64,000 bases of DNA from Diploptera punctata (taxonomy: Eukaryota > Arthropoda > Insecta > Blattodea > Blaberidae), in assembly GCA_030220185.1 (NCBI GenBank), contig JASPKZ010004204.1:122001-186000 (forward strand), read 5' to 3'. Under the pieces are notes generated by a model that saw only the letters and a program-made list of their open reading frames with translations, did no database searches and was not told the DNA's origin. Position numbers and translations under genes: made by a program. Below are positions 42,905 to 53,994 of the stretch, piece by piece (positions within the stretch are counted from its first letter, which is position 1; every line of letters begins with the position of its first letter).

Positions 42905-43325
42905 GAAACTATCCCTTGTACAAAAAAAACACCAGATTACGTTTATATAAAACTTTGGCCAGACCAGTGTTGACCTATGGTAGTGAAGCTTGGACACTAA
43001 AAAGACAATATGAAAGCAGAATAACGGCTTGTGAAATGAGATTCATGAGCAGAACAGCGGGTTACACCAGATGGGATCGGAAAAGGAACACCGATATCTT
43101 AAAAGAATTGAAGACTACGCCAATTTTGGAATATATTAAACTGTACCAACTAAATTGGAAACACCATTTTGAAAGAATGAGTTCAAATCGGATCCCCAAA
43201 GCTGTTTATAATTATATACCAAGAGGACGAAGATCTCTGGGCCGTCCTATGAAACGCTGGAGGGAAAATTTTCTATAGGATCGTAACAGGCCTTGGCCTA
43301 ATACATGGAAAGAAGAAGAAGATAT
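42905..43325 (+). mobile_element. LINE-F 3' fragment, young copy, ORF intact
   Basis: A continuous 120-codon frame (42916-43278) from the post-active-site region, TRLRLYKTLARPVLTYGSE, to the C-terminus, IPRGRRSLGRPMKRW. Then CAGGCCTTGGCCTAATAC and (GAA)n. Flanked by AGACTTTTTAT (42894-42904) and AGACTATTTAT (43326-43336). Nearly identical to 11512-11823 over the shared about 300 bp. Confidence 0.88.
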
Positions 43326-43611
43326 AGACTATTTATAATTCTGGTGAACAAAAATTCAGCCAATGACACAAGTAATAATAGTTATAATAATAACAATAAT
43401 ACAATTTTTGCCCGATAGTGCGTTTTGTCGTACTTACCTGGCGATCAGGATTGAAAGTTCAACTTCCTACATTTCGGGGTTGCCAACCTAAATAATATAC
43501 TGTAATATCACATATTACAAACCTCGTGCGGGAAGTAAAACCACTGCCCTTTATGTATAATACGTACAATGTATGTACAAACATGTATCTAGAAAGGTAA
43601 TGTTAATATAC

Positions 43612-44094
43612 TGTTACATGTCGCATAGCGACGTTTAAATTGCGCGGGCGAGTCGATCATGACGAGTTAGATAACCCGCACAGCCGGCATAATTGTCTGG
43701 AGTGTGTTGCCAGATGGTTCTGCCGGCGTCTCTCTCTTCTTTGGAAAACGATCCATGCTAAATGATTCTGGGCATCGAACTGCCCTAGAAGCTGTTTCTG
43801 GAGATTTGCTCGAGCCTTATATAAGGACAGAGGCATGAGACCGCAGTCAGTCTGCGATAGCTATTCGTATGGTGAACAGTGGAAGAAAAGTTGTGCCGAA
43901 TTTATTTATCAGTGAGTGGAAAATTGTTCTGAGGTAACAATTAAAATAATGATTAGTGATTTGTATCTGCAAACAGTGTTTGTTGATAATTAAAGGACTA
44001 AATAAAATATTTAGTAAAAATTTTAATTAATTCATTGTGTATTATTTACGCCTAAATAAAATAGAAAGAAAATCAAGACAATCCTGGCACAACA
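43612..44094 (+). mobile_element. Solo-LTR-like repeat, copy 2
   Basis: Begins TGTTACATGTCGCATAGCGACG like copy 1, then shares CCGGC..TCTGGAGTGTGTTGCCAGATGG-type blocks, TATATAAGG (43818), CAGTCAGTCTGCG, a GTGAACAG segment and AATAAA at 44001. It ends near GGCACAACA. Same orientation as copy 1, 43 kb away. No matching TSD seen. The 5' stem GTCGC-ATA-GCGAC is conserved in both copies. Confidence 0.6.
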
Positions 44095-44470
44095 CATTAT
44101 ATAAAACAAATCACGGCATTTTAAATGAACTGAACTTTATTTCTAACAATATAAAACAATAAATACATACTTGCCGCCATTTTATCACTGATTGGTGTCA
44201 CGACCTGCTTTAACCTCAACTAATAAACATTGCCCAAACGGTTAACGTTAGTCAGTTGTTCATAATGAAAGTAAATATTTCCAACGAATATGTTATTATT
44301 TTAATATTATTTATTATTTTGAAAACACCATCGCGCAGAAAATAATGTACAACGCACGTTTGTGAAATGTTTTACAGAATCTCGGAAATTAAAAACCTCG
44401 GTATCGCTCGGTTTTAAACATTTTCCTCGATTCTGTAAAAATTACTTCCCAACTTCGCATCGTAATATAC
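44095..44470. other. No recognisable feature
   Basis: A TTTTACAGAATC / GATTCTGTAAAA inverted pair (44371-44440) is the only structure noticed. Confidence 0.4.
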
Positions 44471-44632
44471 TATTTAAAATAGGTTGACCAAGAATAAGGT
44501 GGGAGAATAACGTTAACCATGATTTCAGGGAGGTGAATTATATAACGGAATGAACATTATTTCACTTACGATAGTAATGTATAAAGGACATAAGTCAACG
44601 CGACCGTGAACCTTCGATTTCGATAGTGCGAA
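44471..44632 (+). mobile_element. LINE-B remnant
   Basis: TTGACCAAGAATAAGGTGGG, AACGTTAACCATGATTTCAGGG and a terminal CGATTTCGATAGTGCG match the LINE-B 3' end in heavily decayed form. Confidence 0.5.
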
Positions 44633-44904
44633 GTATATGACACATATACTCACAAAATGTTACTTTTATCAATTATACATTTTGTTAATTCCTTGGCGCA
44701 TGAGTTAGAGCTCGTCCTTCTACTCTGGGATTGTTTATTTTTCTTAAACCTGCTTCTAAATGTGTATTTGATGTTTTCCTTCTCCCTCTACTAATAATTT
44801 ATCAAGTTTATTTTATTCTTTTTCTTCTACATGGAATTATGATATAGACTTGTTTCAGTAATAAAAGACCATATCCTTCCAATATAGTTATGGAACGCCA
44901 AATA

Positions 44905-45215
44905 TTTCTTCTTCTTTAGGTTGGTAGCGACGCAAAATTTGTGAGAGTCTATTGGGTGTCATTCTTTGTATATGTTGAGCCAGTTAGATCTTAAATTTTG
45001 AATTTTATCTGTAATACTACAGATGCTTAATTCGGTTCTTATTTCTTCATTATATTTCTTTCTAACAATGCATACATAGCCTGCTACTGAATGTAAGAAT
45101 TTCATTTCAGCTACATTTATTTTCATTCTATCTGATCTATTAAGTGTCTAATTTTGACAAGCATATGTTAGCATAAGTACTCATAGTTTTGTAGCATTTT
45201 TATTGTATAAATTTT
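44905..45215 (-). mobile_element. RTE-like LINE fragment (LINE-J)
   Basis: The minus strand reads RSDRMKINVAEMKFLHSVAG, then YNEEIRTELSICSITDKIQN and RSNWLNIY, ending in an A/G-rich tail. The layout is as in LINE-A and LINE-C but the family is different. Confidence 0.6.
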
Positions 45216-45344
45216 AATGTTTTATTTTTTAGAGTTCATCTTATTGTTATTTTCTATATGTAATAAATTCTTGTAGTTGATATGCACCCTAACACGAGCA
45301 CTTGTTTTTTCGATTGTCAATAATGTGTACAAAAATGTATTAAA

Positions 45345-45709
45345 CTAACTCAGTGGCACTATCGAATCCGTGGGACATAAGCTCTCCATATATCCGTATC
45401 CTGAGGTAATATTTTCCAACCATCGCCTGTAAAATCTACATGCCTCATACCATGGTCAGTGTTATTCTCCCACCTCATTCTTGGTCTACCAACCGAGTGT
45501 TTTCCCTCCGCTTTTCCTTCAAAAAGCTTCCATGCACCTCTTTCATGTACCATTCGTGCAATGGAACATGTAAAAAATCAATTAAAAAATATCAATCTCC
45601 TATTAGGATACCTCTGAGAAGCTAACCACTAGGGGGAATAAACATAATTGAATTAGCTTGATTAATAACTCCCGTAAGAGAGCACCTGTGTGCCACGTAG
45701 GAATGTAAG

Positions 45710-45744
<35 letters not shown>

Positions 45745-46000
45745 CTAATTCAATTATGTTTATTCCCAAGAGTCCATGTTTCATATCCGTATAATATAAA
45801 TGGGAGAATAATAGTTTTACATATTTTAAATATTTATCGTTCTTGGAGAGTCATTAGGACGACAAAAGTCCCTGTAAGGCATAATAGCTTGCATTTCCAG
45901 AATCGAGAGTCTGTGTTTAATTTCTTCGTATATCTCATTCCTATTTGTAATTATTGATTCCAGGTATTTGAAATAATCAATCTATTTTATTTGTGACTAG
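45345..46000 (-). mobile_element. LINE-B 3' half with foreign middle
   Basis: 45345-45562 (GAWKLFEGKAEGKHSVGRPR on the minus strand) and 45766-46000 (AAGAGTCCATGTTTC through the upstream region) are LINE-B. Between them about 200 bp of LINE-B are missing and 45563-45765 is unrelated sequence with an inverted repeat. Confidence 0.7.
45634..45766. repeat. Inverted repeat around (TA)n
   Basis: GGGAATAAACATAATTGAAT and the following TAGCT at 45634-45659 recur as the reverse complement at 45741-45766. The interior ends in (TA)n at 45713-45743. Confidence 0.85.
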
Positions 46001-46775
46001 CTAATACCCGGCGTGCGCTGCTACGCCTAAATACAAGACAATTAATGTGATTTTATGTTTAGTTGAATACCTAGCACCAAAAATTTATATCGTAATTATT
46101 TTTAGATACCCCGTGCTGTTTACCTGGCGTTGCCCGGGAATCTACTCATCCCGATCTTCTTGGCATAAATGAGCTGAAACACAAACATTGATGTACTTCT
46201 TACGATTAGTTGAATAAGTAAAATGGAAAATAATTATAAATGTATATCGTAATTATTTTAAGATTCCCCATTCTGATTACCCGGTGTTTCCCGAGAATCT
46301 ACTAATCTCGATCTTCTTGGCATAAATGAGCTAAGAGACAAAATTCGTTATTGTGAGTTATACGTAAAAGAATATCTGCCATGTGCTGCTATGCGTGCAC
46401 AGGAATCTATGTACTTGTCTCGATCTTCTTGGGACCAAAATGGTTATTGTGGGTTATTCGTAAGAGATAAACATGCTGTCGCGGACTTTTTTGTAGAGCA
46501 TTTTGAGCTATTCAATTCTGTGTACATTGACGTGTTATGGTTTAGGCAGCGTAAGCCATTTAAGCGTCCAAAGAGCTTTTTTTTCACATTTTCCACTGCA
46601 AAGGGCGATTTTTAAGGATGTAGGAGTTGAGTATCACAACTCTCTTATAGCCTATGCTCATCCCGGGAATCTCCTGAACATTTTGCAAAAAGCCCCATCA
46701 CAATCGGATCAACGGTATGGCCGCGCATAAAGTACGAACAAACAAACATTCTTTTTTATATATTAGATTGGTATG
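45995..46775 (+). repeat. Interspersed repeat with internal ~150-bp units
   Basis: Starts ACTAGCTAATACCCGGCGTG and ends CGGTATGGCCGCGC then ACAAACAAACATTC and a T-rich end. Internal blocks repeat: TATCGTAATTATTTTNAGAT, the motif CCCGGGAATCTAC or CCCGAGAATCTAC, and ATCTTCTTGGCATAAATGAG (twice, and a third partial at about 46410). The family resembles a widespread arthropod repeat type; classification not attempted. Confidence 0.55.
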
Positions 46776-47299
46776 GGAAAGAGGAAGGTAGGCCTATGAA
46801 GTAATGTATGACCATTAGTAGTTACAGCGGCGATAAATAACGTAAAATCTTTAACTTGTAAGTTACGTGATGCTTTTTTATGAAACTACAGTAGCTCATG
46901 ATTTATATGTTCTTTTAGATGCACTTTAAAAAGTAATTGCAGTTTGGAAATGTGCTGGAACTGTGTAAACTCTTACACATCACGTAATGGAAAAGGAAAA
47001 GTATAAAAATAGTATATTGCCCACATGAAATAAATAACACTTTCAAGTTTGGAGAATCGGTATCAAATTTATTTTTGTGGCAGTTAATTCAGGGCACGAA
47101 TTTAGCAAGATATCTTTCCTCTATGTGCACATCGGGTTATTCTACTTTAGACATACGCTTCGAGTTCCAGCTTGGAATGTCCTCTACCACAGTTGTAACA
47201 TCAGTAGCATTTCAAAGATACCGGAATGTTATTGGAGCAGACCTCTCGACCCTACTTTCCTAGGTTCTTACAAATAGTCATACTTTTTAAGACGTGAAC
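46776..47299. other. No recognisable feature
   Basis: No coding pattern or repeat match seen. Confidence 0.4.
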
Positions 47300-47785
47300 T
47301 GAAAGAGACGTAAGTATGGAACTGCCAAGATTCCAAATGATATGTGGAACTATACATAGAACATTAAAGAACAAAACAAGAAGAAATATTGCATTGAAGT
47401 TTTATAAAACATTGGCAGTTCCTGCATTATTTTATGGGAGTGAAACTTGGGTATTGAAAAAATAAATACAAAGTAGTATACAACGCGTAGAAATCAACTT
47501 CCTTAGAAGAACAATACTGCACAATATTGAATCGGATAAAGAATGAAGATATAAGAACAGAGTTAAATATATATCCATTGAATGATAAAATCAAAGGATA
47601 TAGAGAAAAATGGTTTAGACATGTAGAAAGAATGAACGTAACAAGATTACCAAAAGCAGCATTTAACCACAAGCCAAGAGGTTGAAGGAATGTGGGAAAG
47701 CCAGTGAAAAGATGGACAGACAACTGTGAGGCGGAACAGGCATTTTGCTTAGCCCGTGAAGTGAAGAATAAGAATAAGAAGAAGA
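47300..47785 (+). mobile_element. LINE-C 3' fragment
   Basis: Encodes FQMICGTIHRTLKNKTRR, ALKFYKTLAVPALFYGSE, RIKNEDIRTELNIYPLNDK and KWFRHVERMNVTRLPKAAF with a few breaks. Then CTGTGAGGCGGAACAGGCATT and an (AAG)n tail. Confidence 0.82.
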
Positions 47786-48105
47786 AAATGAAGGAGAAGA
47801 CGTAAACATCAGTATTATGACTTTTTGCGTAGCCATGCGTCTATATTGTGCCTGACACCTGAAATAACCAATTTAAAATCTATGCTAGCGTTTCTCATTA
47901 TAGTGATATGAAGGGTAAAAAAAAAAAGAGAAAAAAAACAGTAAGTCACATTTTCCTAGAAATCCAGAAATCTACTTTTAGTTATACAACACCCATACTT
48001 CCAAATCTGTGCGCCAACCTTTGCAGGTAAATAAATCCACAACTGAACTGTATCTTTCACTCTTTCACATTTTTAAATGATAGTGGTTTTCATGAATAAC
48101 GTAAT

Positions 48106-48362
48106 AACTAACTAACTCACTGGCACTATCGAATCCGTAAGTTCATGGCCGCGCGGACATAAGCTCTCCATACATCTGTATCCGAAGCTAATGATTTCCA
48201 ATCATTCCCTGTATAATCTACTTCCCTCTAATCATAGTTAATGTTATTCTTGGTCTATCAACTGGGCGTTTTCCCTCTGGTTTTCCTACACGAAGCTTCA
48301 ATGCACGTCATTCATTCACCATTCGTGCCACATGTCCTGCCTATCGCAGTCTACGAGACTTA
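48106..48362 (-). mobile_element. LINE-B 3' end
   Basis: (AGTT)n tail at 48106-48118, CGAATCCGTAAGTTCATGG, the GKPEGKRPV zone with a deletion, stopping at CAGTCTACGAGACTTA. A 6-bp GTAATA repeat flanks it; too short to be sure. Confidence 0.8.
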
Positions 48363-48370
48363 GAGTAATA

Positions 48371-49230
48371 GCGAATGGTCTAATGAGCATTTTGTTTAAA
48401 CTTATTTTCGCTTTTTCTGAATTAATTTGCTTTTTTAAATACGGTTCTATTTGCAAAATAAGCTTTATTCCCATTTACCAATAATTCCTTAATTTTTTCT
48501 TCTAATGCATTATGTCTGTTTACTTTGGTATTTAAATGATTCTAGTGTGTTAATTTACATTTTCTATTTTTTATTGTGATTGCTACATTTTAAGTATTTT
48601 GTTTCATCTTGATTTATCAATAGACCAAAATTACACCAGAAAATAGTATTTTACCAATTTAAGGGTTAATCATATAAGATTTGATAATATTAGGTCTACT
48701 TAATGCATTTTTTTGTAGTTTATATTTATCTTTACTTTCTTCATACTGTCAGAGATTAGAGACCTATGCTTCACACAAAACCAATATAGATAGAAATTGG
48801 ACAAGCCCCTATAAAGCATAATCCCAATACGAAAGTCGAGAATTGAACTCTTATTTCATAACCAATAACGCTGTTTAAGGATCTACGGATTATATGCTAT
48901 TTTTACATCACACTTCAATTCAGAGTGATATAATATGTCAGTTTTACAATATACTATAAAAGGGAGAACGAAGGGTTTGCAATGAAGGACTTGCACTTGG
49001 GTAGAAATCCCAGTACATTTAATTAATAATTATTATTGTTGCAGATAATTAGAACATATTCTAGCATTACATATTTTAAGGTAACTGCGATTTAGAGCAA
49101 AGACTTTGCGATACTGAACAAGAATACAAAACCCAGTTTTGTATGCCAACCTCTTTGTTGTATGGTTTGGTTGAGGTTTTGATGGTAAAGGAACTTTTCT
49201 TTTATCCACAGTCTGAGTCTTTATCCTGTA
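48371..49230. other. No recognisable feature
   Basis: AT-rich, no coding pattern or repeat match seen. Confidence 0.4.
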
Positions 49231-49232
49231 TC

Positions 49233-49311
<79 letters not shown>

Positions 49312-49323
49312 TCCCTCTCTCTC
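49231..49323. repeat. (CT)n microsatellite
   Basis: About 45 CT units, interrupted by CC and CCCT variants. Confidence 0.97.
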
Positions 49324-50204
49324 AGTATTCCGCCCCCTTGCAATACAGGAACTGGAATCTTTCCAACATTCTGGACATCTTCATTGTCCACTGAGCTTAA
49401 GGTCTACTTCGCCCTTTCTGAACTTGTGGATTCCTACCTCCCACATATTCTGGCATTGTATTGGGAGTAAAAGATGAAGCAGAGGGCTTGACCTACCCCC
49501 TAAATTGTAGGGAATATCAAACTGAATAAGTTTTTATTATTATCATTTCTATTTTGATTGTTTTGTACACTCAACTGTCTTTCTATTTAAAAGGAAATGA
49601 CCCATATTTTTCACATACACTAAATTTGAGCAAGTATGTAGGCAAAATTCTGTGTTTGACTTTTAAGGCCCATTTGTTTCCCACGAAAAAAAAATAACAG
49701 GAAGGGTTTACATAGATGTAAAATATGGCCATTGAAATACAAAAAGTGTTATTTATAGCTTGAAAATGCGTAGTTAATTCCACTAATCCGGAGTGAGGGT
49801 GAGAATTTTGTTTGAATTTTTTATATTGTAAACATGTTGCATAGTAAATATTGAATTGCAAAACGTGTTGCCTCCGTTTTTTATTACTTACACAGTTTAC
49901 ATAACATCATTATTTAAAGTAACAGCGAAACTCAGCATACTTTTGTGATATGCCCTACTCTGTGATAAAGAAACGTTTTTATTTCTCTAATATATCCTTG
50001 GATGACATTATTTAGAATTGGCTTAAGTCGAAAACGTGAATCTAATCAGATACTGTTATTAATGTATGCATATATGCAGTATATTTGCGAAACATGACCT
50101 GTTGGTTTCAGAGAGGGGGGAAATAATTATTTGAGAATAAACTGATTAGAAGAAATTATCATTGTACATAAAGCGCCCGCACCACGGAGTTTAGTTTGAG
50201 CATC
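49324..50204. other. No recognisable feature
   Basis: A 92-codon minus-strand frame at 49861-49583 is not recognised. Nothing else seen. Confidence 0.4.
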
Positions 50205-50272
50205 GAGTAAAATAGCTCAGATAACAAGGTTAAACGACCCGGATTCGATCCCAGGCGATTCCGTCACAATGC
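50205..50272 (+). mobile_element. tRNA-like SINE head
   Basis: AAAATAGCTCAGATAACAAGG (box A) and CCGGATTCGATCCCAGG (box B) at tRNA spacing. The sequence after it belongs to LINE-R, so the SINE body is missing or was replaced. Confidence 0.5.
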
Positions 50273-51048
50273 GATGGATGGATATAATAGTACCAATAGT
50301 AGGATTTATTAGACTAAAAGTAAGATACATACAATGTTTTTTTAAAAATATGGGTCGCACGGGCAGTACGCCGTAAGTGCTGTTGACAGTCCGTTACAAT
50401 AACTTTATGTTTGGTAATAATGTAACGTAAAACAAAAAAGAAAATACAATAATATTACAATTAGTTAATAATAAAATAACATTATACATTAATTAGGTTA
50501 TGTAGAATTATTATGAATTAATTATATTTATCTTAAGTAATGCCAGGAATGATTTCCAAATTTATCTTGAGAATTTGAAAATTAAGACAAGTATTTGTTA
50601 GAACTATTGAAAGATTAAAATTAACCTGTTTACTCACAAATAATTATTTAAATATAGTTATTTTAAAATATTTATATATTTAATATAAATGGCGATGTTT
50701 GAAAACAAACGAGAAAGGTCTGTTATGCTTCATTTGTTCATCACTGCAACCAGATAATATTATTTATTGCCAAATAGAATGGCAATATTGTAAGAATGCA
50801 CCCTAGTGAAGAAAAAATGAAACACATTAAACTGTTTATAATCAACATTATAGGTTCTTAATTAATTTCTGATGTCCTATGATGTAAATATGTCTATTAT
50901 ATTTTTCTGGAACGTTAATACCTGAGAAATAATACGTTTAAGAAAGTGCAAGCAGTGGTTTATTTTTATTGTGGTATAATCAATTGCTATATTTTTTTTC
51001 TATTATATCTCGGAAGCGTTACTTGCTTACATTCGTGCACTATATATA

Positions 51049-52511
51049 CACTGCTCAAAAAAATTAGGGGATATTGTAGAATAAACTACTAAGACTATGT
51101 TTTTAGGAACAGTATTAGATGCAATCACTTTCTATTACTCCAAAAGAATGTAAACAAGAGTTTGAAGTTGTTACGTAACCTCTGTACCACACCAGATGTC
51201 TAAGAGATCCTGATTATGAATGTGGCAAACAAACAAAGCAGCATTAACATAATGTTTCTTTAGTATGGTGTATGGTCTCCTCGAACGGCCAGCACTGCCT
51301 CACACCTGTGTGACATTGATGCAATGAGGTTAGCAATGAGTTCTTGGGGGATACGTGGCCACTCTTCCATAAGAGCAATGTGCAGCTCTGGAACAGTTGT
51401 GGGAGGTGCTGGTCTGCCTGCAATGCGCCCCACACATGATCTATCGGATTTAAGTCCAGGGAGGAAGCTGGCCATTGCATACGCTCGATACCCTCCACTT
51501 CCAGCATGTCGTCCACCACGCCAGCTCTGTGGGGTCGTGCATTATCGTCCATAAAAAGAAAATAATCACCTATGGCACCAGAATAAGGCACGACAAAAGA
51601 TCGGAGAATCTCATCTCTATACCTTACCGCAGTCAAAGTACCACCTTGGGTGACGTAGAGGTCCGTACGTCCACCACTACTGACTCCTGCCCACACGATC
51701 AATCCACCGCACCATATGGGATCTTTCACATACAAATGCTGGATTGTTTCGTGTCCCTTTTTCCCTCCAGATGAATACACGCCGACTATCACATTCCATG
51801 TTGAATCGCGACTCATCAAACTGATCCCATTCGGCATGCCTCCACCCACGATGTTCCTCCGCCCAGTTTCTGCGATCTCTACGGTGTTGTGGAGTTAACC
51901 TGGTACACACTATGGCCCTAGGGGAATAGAGACCACTTCCATGCAGTCGATTAGGGACAGTTTGAGTTGACACCCTGCGTCCTGTTGCTGTTTGAAGTGT
52001 ATTTCGCAGTTGAGTTGCATTCTGCTGTCTATTCCGACGGGCTGTTAACATGAGGTAAAGGTCATCCCTTGCTGTTGTTGCCCAAGGTCGACCTTGTCCG
52101 GCTCTTCTGTGAACAGTATCTGTTCTTTGAAAACGATTCCAAAGCCTGGAAATCACGCTTTGAGACACCCCAATGGCTTGTGCCACCTCTTGTTGTGTCT
52201 GTCCAGCTTCCATCCTTCCTATGGCCCTCCAAGCCATTGGTTCAGGTAAATCACGTTGTCGAGGCATTACTGTCCCTAAGGCAAGTCATTCACTAACTGA
52301 AAACTGGACTGGATTTAAAAACAGCAACACCACCCTTTCACATCAACAGTACAGACACTGCCATCTGGTGTGGTACCAAGGTTACGTAACAACTTCGAAC
52401 TCTTGTTTACATTATCTTGGAGTAATAGAAAGTGATTGCATATAATACTATTCCAAAAAAACATAGTCTTAGTAGGTAATTCTACAATATCCCCTAATTT
52501 TTTGAGCAGTG
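51049..52511 (-). mobile_element. Tc1-like DNA transposon, 1463 bp
   Basis: Ends CACTGCTCAAAAAAATTAGG and its inverted counterpart, with inverted repeats continuing, slightly diverged, for about 150 bp (to CCACACCAGATG on each side). TA is duplicated (51047-51048 and 52512-52513). Rep-P copy 1 has the empty site CTATATATACAATCTGG at 9308-9324. One transposase gene on the minus strand, inactivated. Confidence 0.95.
51260..52267 (-). pseudogene. Tc1-family transposase, two frameshifts
   Basis: Starts at an ATG at 52267. The paired-like helix-turn-helix domain includes EVAQAIGVSQSVISRLWNRF and the GRP-like hinge GQGRPW. The catalytic domain has DESRF (first Asp), FMDDNARPH (second Asp) and, after 34 residues, NPIDHVWG, where Tc1 relatives normally have Glu (NPIEHVW). 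Frameshifts near 51715 (between CERS and GGLIVWAG) and near 51415 (after HVWGA) break the frame; the third segment ends SHRCEAVLAVRGDHTPY. About 335 codons in all, normal for the family. Not functional as it stands. Confidence 0.93.
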
Positions 52512-52995
52512 TACAATCTGGGATCCACTTGCATTCTAGGATTCTTACTTCTTAAATATATAAATTGCTATATTCAACGTATTTCTTAGAGAGTCAGTCA
52601 CTGCAAAATAATGTTCTGACCTATTCAGAATGTTAAAAAGGATGAGCTTTCTTTAATATGATAAACTTAATTTGATAAATTCGAGGTGAAACTCGACTGT
52701 GATTGGTTGTAAATCAAAATTAATTGAAACGTTGATTGGTCATTGACTCACATTTAGGGCATGAGTTAAATAGTCTATGATATTTACCTATTCGTGAATG
52801 AGTGTTGTTCTTATTTTCCGCGTTTTGTCCAGAAATACACCCAAGTTTATCCAATTTTCTGGATTTACCAGTAACTCCTAGCATGCCAATCTTTCACGAT
52901 TTGAATTTAGAAATCTTTCCGGTAATAACTGACGCCTCCAATAATTCTAAATCGTTACTTTTGCTAATATATGTATCTCGTCTTATATACATTTA

Positions 52996-53730
52996 TTTGT
53001 TTGTGTTTAGACTATCCTCGGATCACAATAATACAGTTACAAAAACAGTACCTCGAAATTTGATGATAGAAAAAAACTGTTCGGTGTGTAAGGACTGGCT
53101 ATCATACCTCCACAAGCTATTGGCTAAGAATCTTGAATCCTTTCGTGTCACGCTACCATGGGCCTTCGTGGACTGTTAACGCGTACCTTTGCATTGATGC
53201 TAGTTTTTAAAAGAATTTTCGCTTTCCACTTTGAACGTGCCATGTGAGGAAGACGCGAGCGTTTGTATTTTTTAAAGAATTCCCATTCTGGAGCCTTCCA
53301 CTTGAAATGAAAGAATGATTTATAACGGCGACAACAGCACCGTGCGCTCTAGCAATTTATATAAAGCGACTCGACTTCTTTTACAAATGGAAAATGTTAT
53401 AAATGGCCACGTGAAATATGAATATGCGAACAATATATCCAGCACTTGAGTGTTAATGTGAAGATATGCCTCTCTCTGCTACTTCTTCTCTCTGTTGCTT
53501 ATGAAGCATATGATGACAAGGTTTTTCATTAAATTAATTGAAATAAAAAAATGCAGCCCTTCTCTGAATACAGATTTAAACTTTAAGCTGGCAAAGTTCT
53601 GGTTCCAGTTATTTAAATGTGTCGGAATGCAGTTATAAAAACTCATGTAAAACCGAAGTTATTATTGTATATTATGTAATTCAACAAACATTTATGTAGT
53701 TTTATCGTTCTTTTAATTTGTTTTATTTCT
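52996..53730. other. No recognisable feature
   Basis: Includes the end of a 125-codon plus frame (52802-53179) whose first half is a shadow of LINE-R; the rest is unrecognised. Confidence 0.4.
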
Positions 53731-53935
53731 TCTTCTTCTTCTTCTTCTTCTTCTTCTACGGTTTTCCCCCACTTATAGGTTTGCCGTCTTCAGTTTCTAT
53801 TTATCTCTTATCATTCCAATCTCCCTCTTCCAAATTCCTATCATCCAATATGGTTCTGACGTAGGTTTTCCATTTCCATCTTGGTCTGCCAAGTTTATTT
53901 CTTCTAGGGGGCATATGTTTTATTTAAAATGTTAA
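53731..53935 (-). mobile_element. RTE-like LINE C-terminal end
   Basis: The minus strand reads RNKLGRPRWKWKTYVRTILD and RNLEEGDWNDKR, then a (GAA)n tail at 53731-53757. Short and 5'-truncated. Confidence 0.6.
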
Positions 53936-53994
53936 ATAAATTAAACTATTATATCATATAGGATACATTGGGAATTCTTGAGAGATTTTCCTCG

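Larger units (their letters stand above)
50533..52779 (+). repeat. Rep-P copy 3, itself split by a Tc1-like transposon
   Basis: The outer parts (50533-51046 and 52514-52779) align with copy 1 at 8338-9496. The flanks ATATTTATC (50524-50532) and ATATTTACC (52780-52788) are a candidate 9-bp target duplication with one mismatch. With the transposon removed it is about 780 bp. Confidence 0.8.
50285..52995 (-). mobile_element. LINE-R 3' end split by Rep-P
   Basis: 50285-50523 matches the 3' UTR and tail side of LINE-R at 16127-16370 (GACTAAAAGTAAGATA, GGTCGCACGGGCAGTA). 52789-52995 matches 16425-16615 (CTTATTTTCCGCGTTTTGTC, CTTTCCGGTAATAACTGACG). The 2.26 kb between them is inserted. Confidence 0.85.

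Noticed and set aside
51324..51774. Plus-strand frames of 76 and 99 codons
   Set aside because: Antisense shadows of the Tc1 transposase.
52802..53179. Candidate short host gene after the Tc1 nest
   Set aside because: Its first half is LINE-R antisense and its second half has no support.
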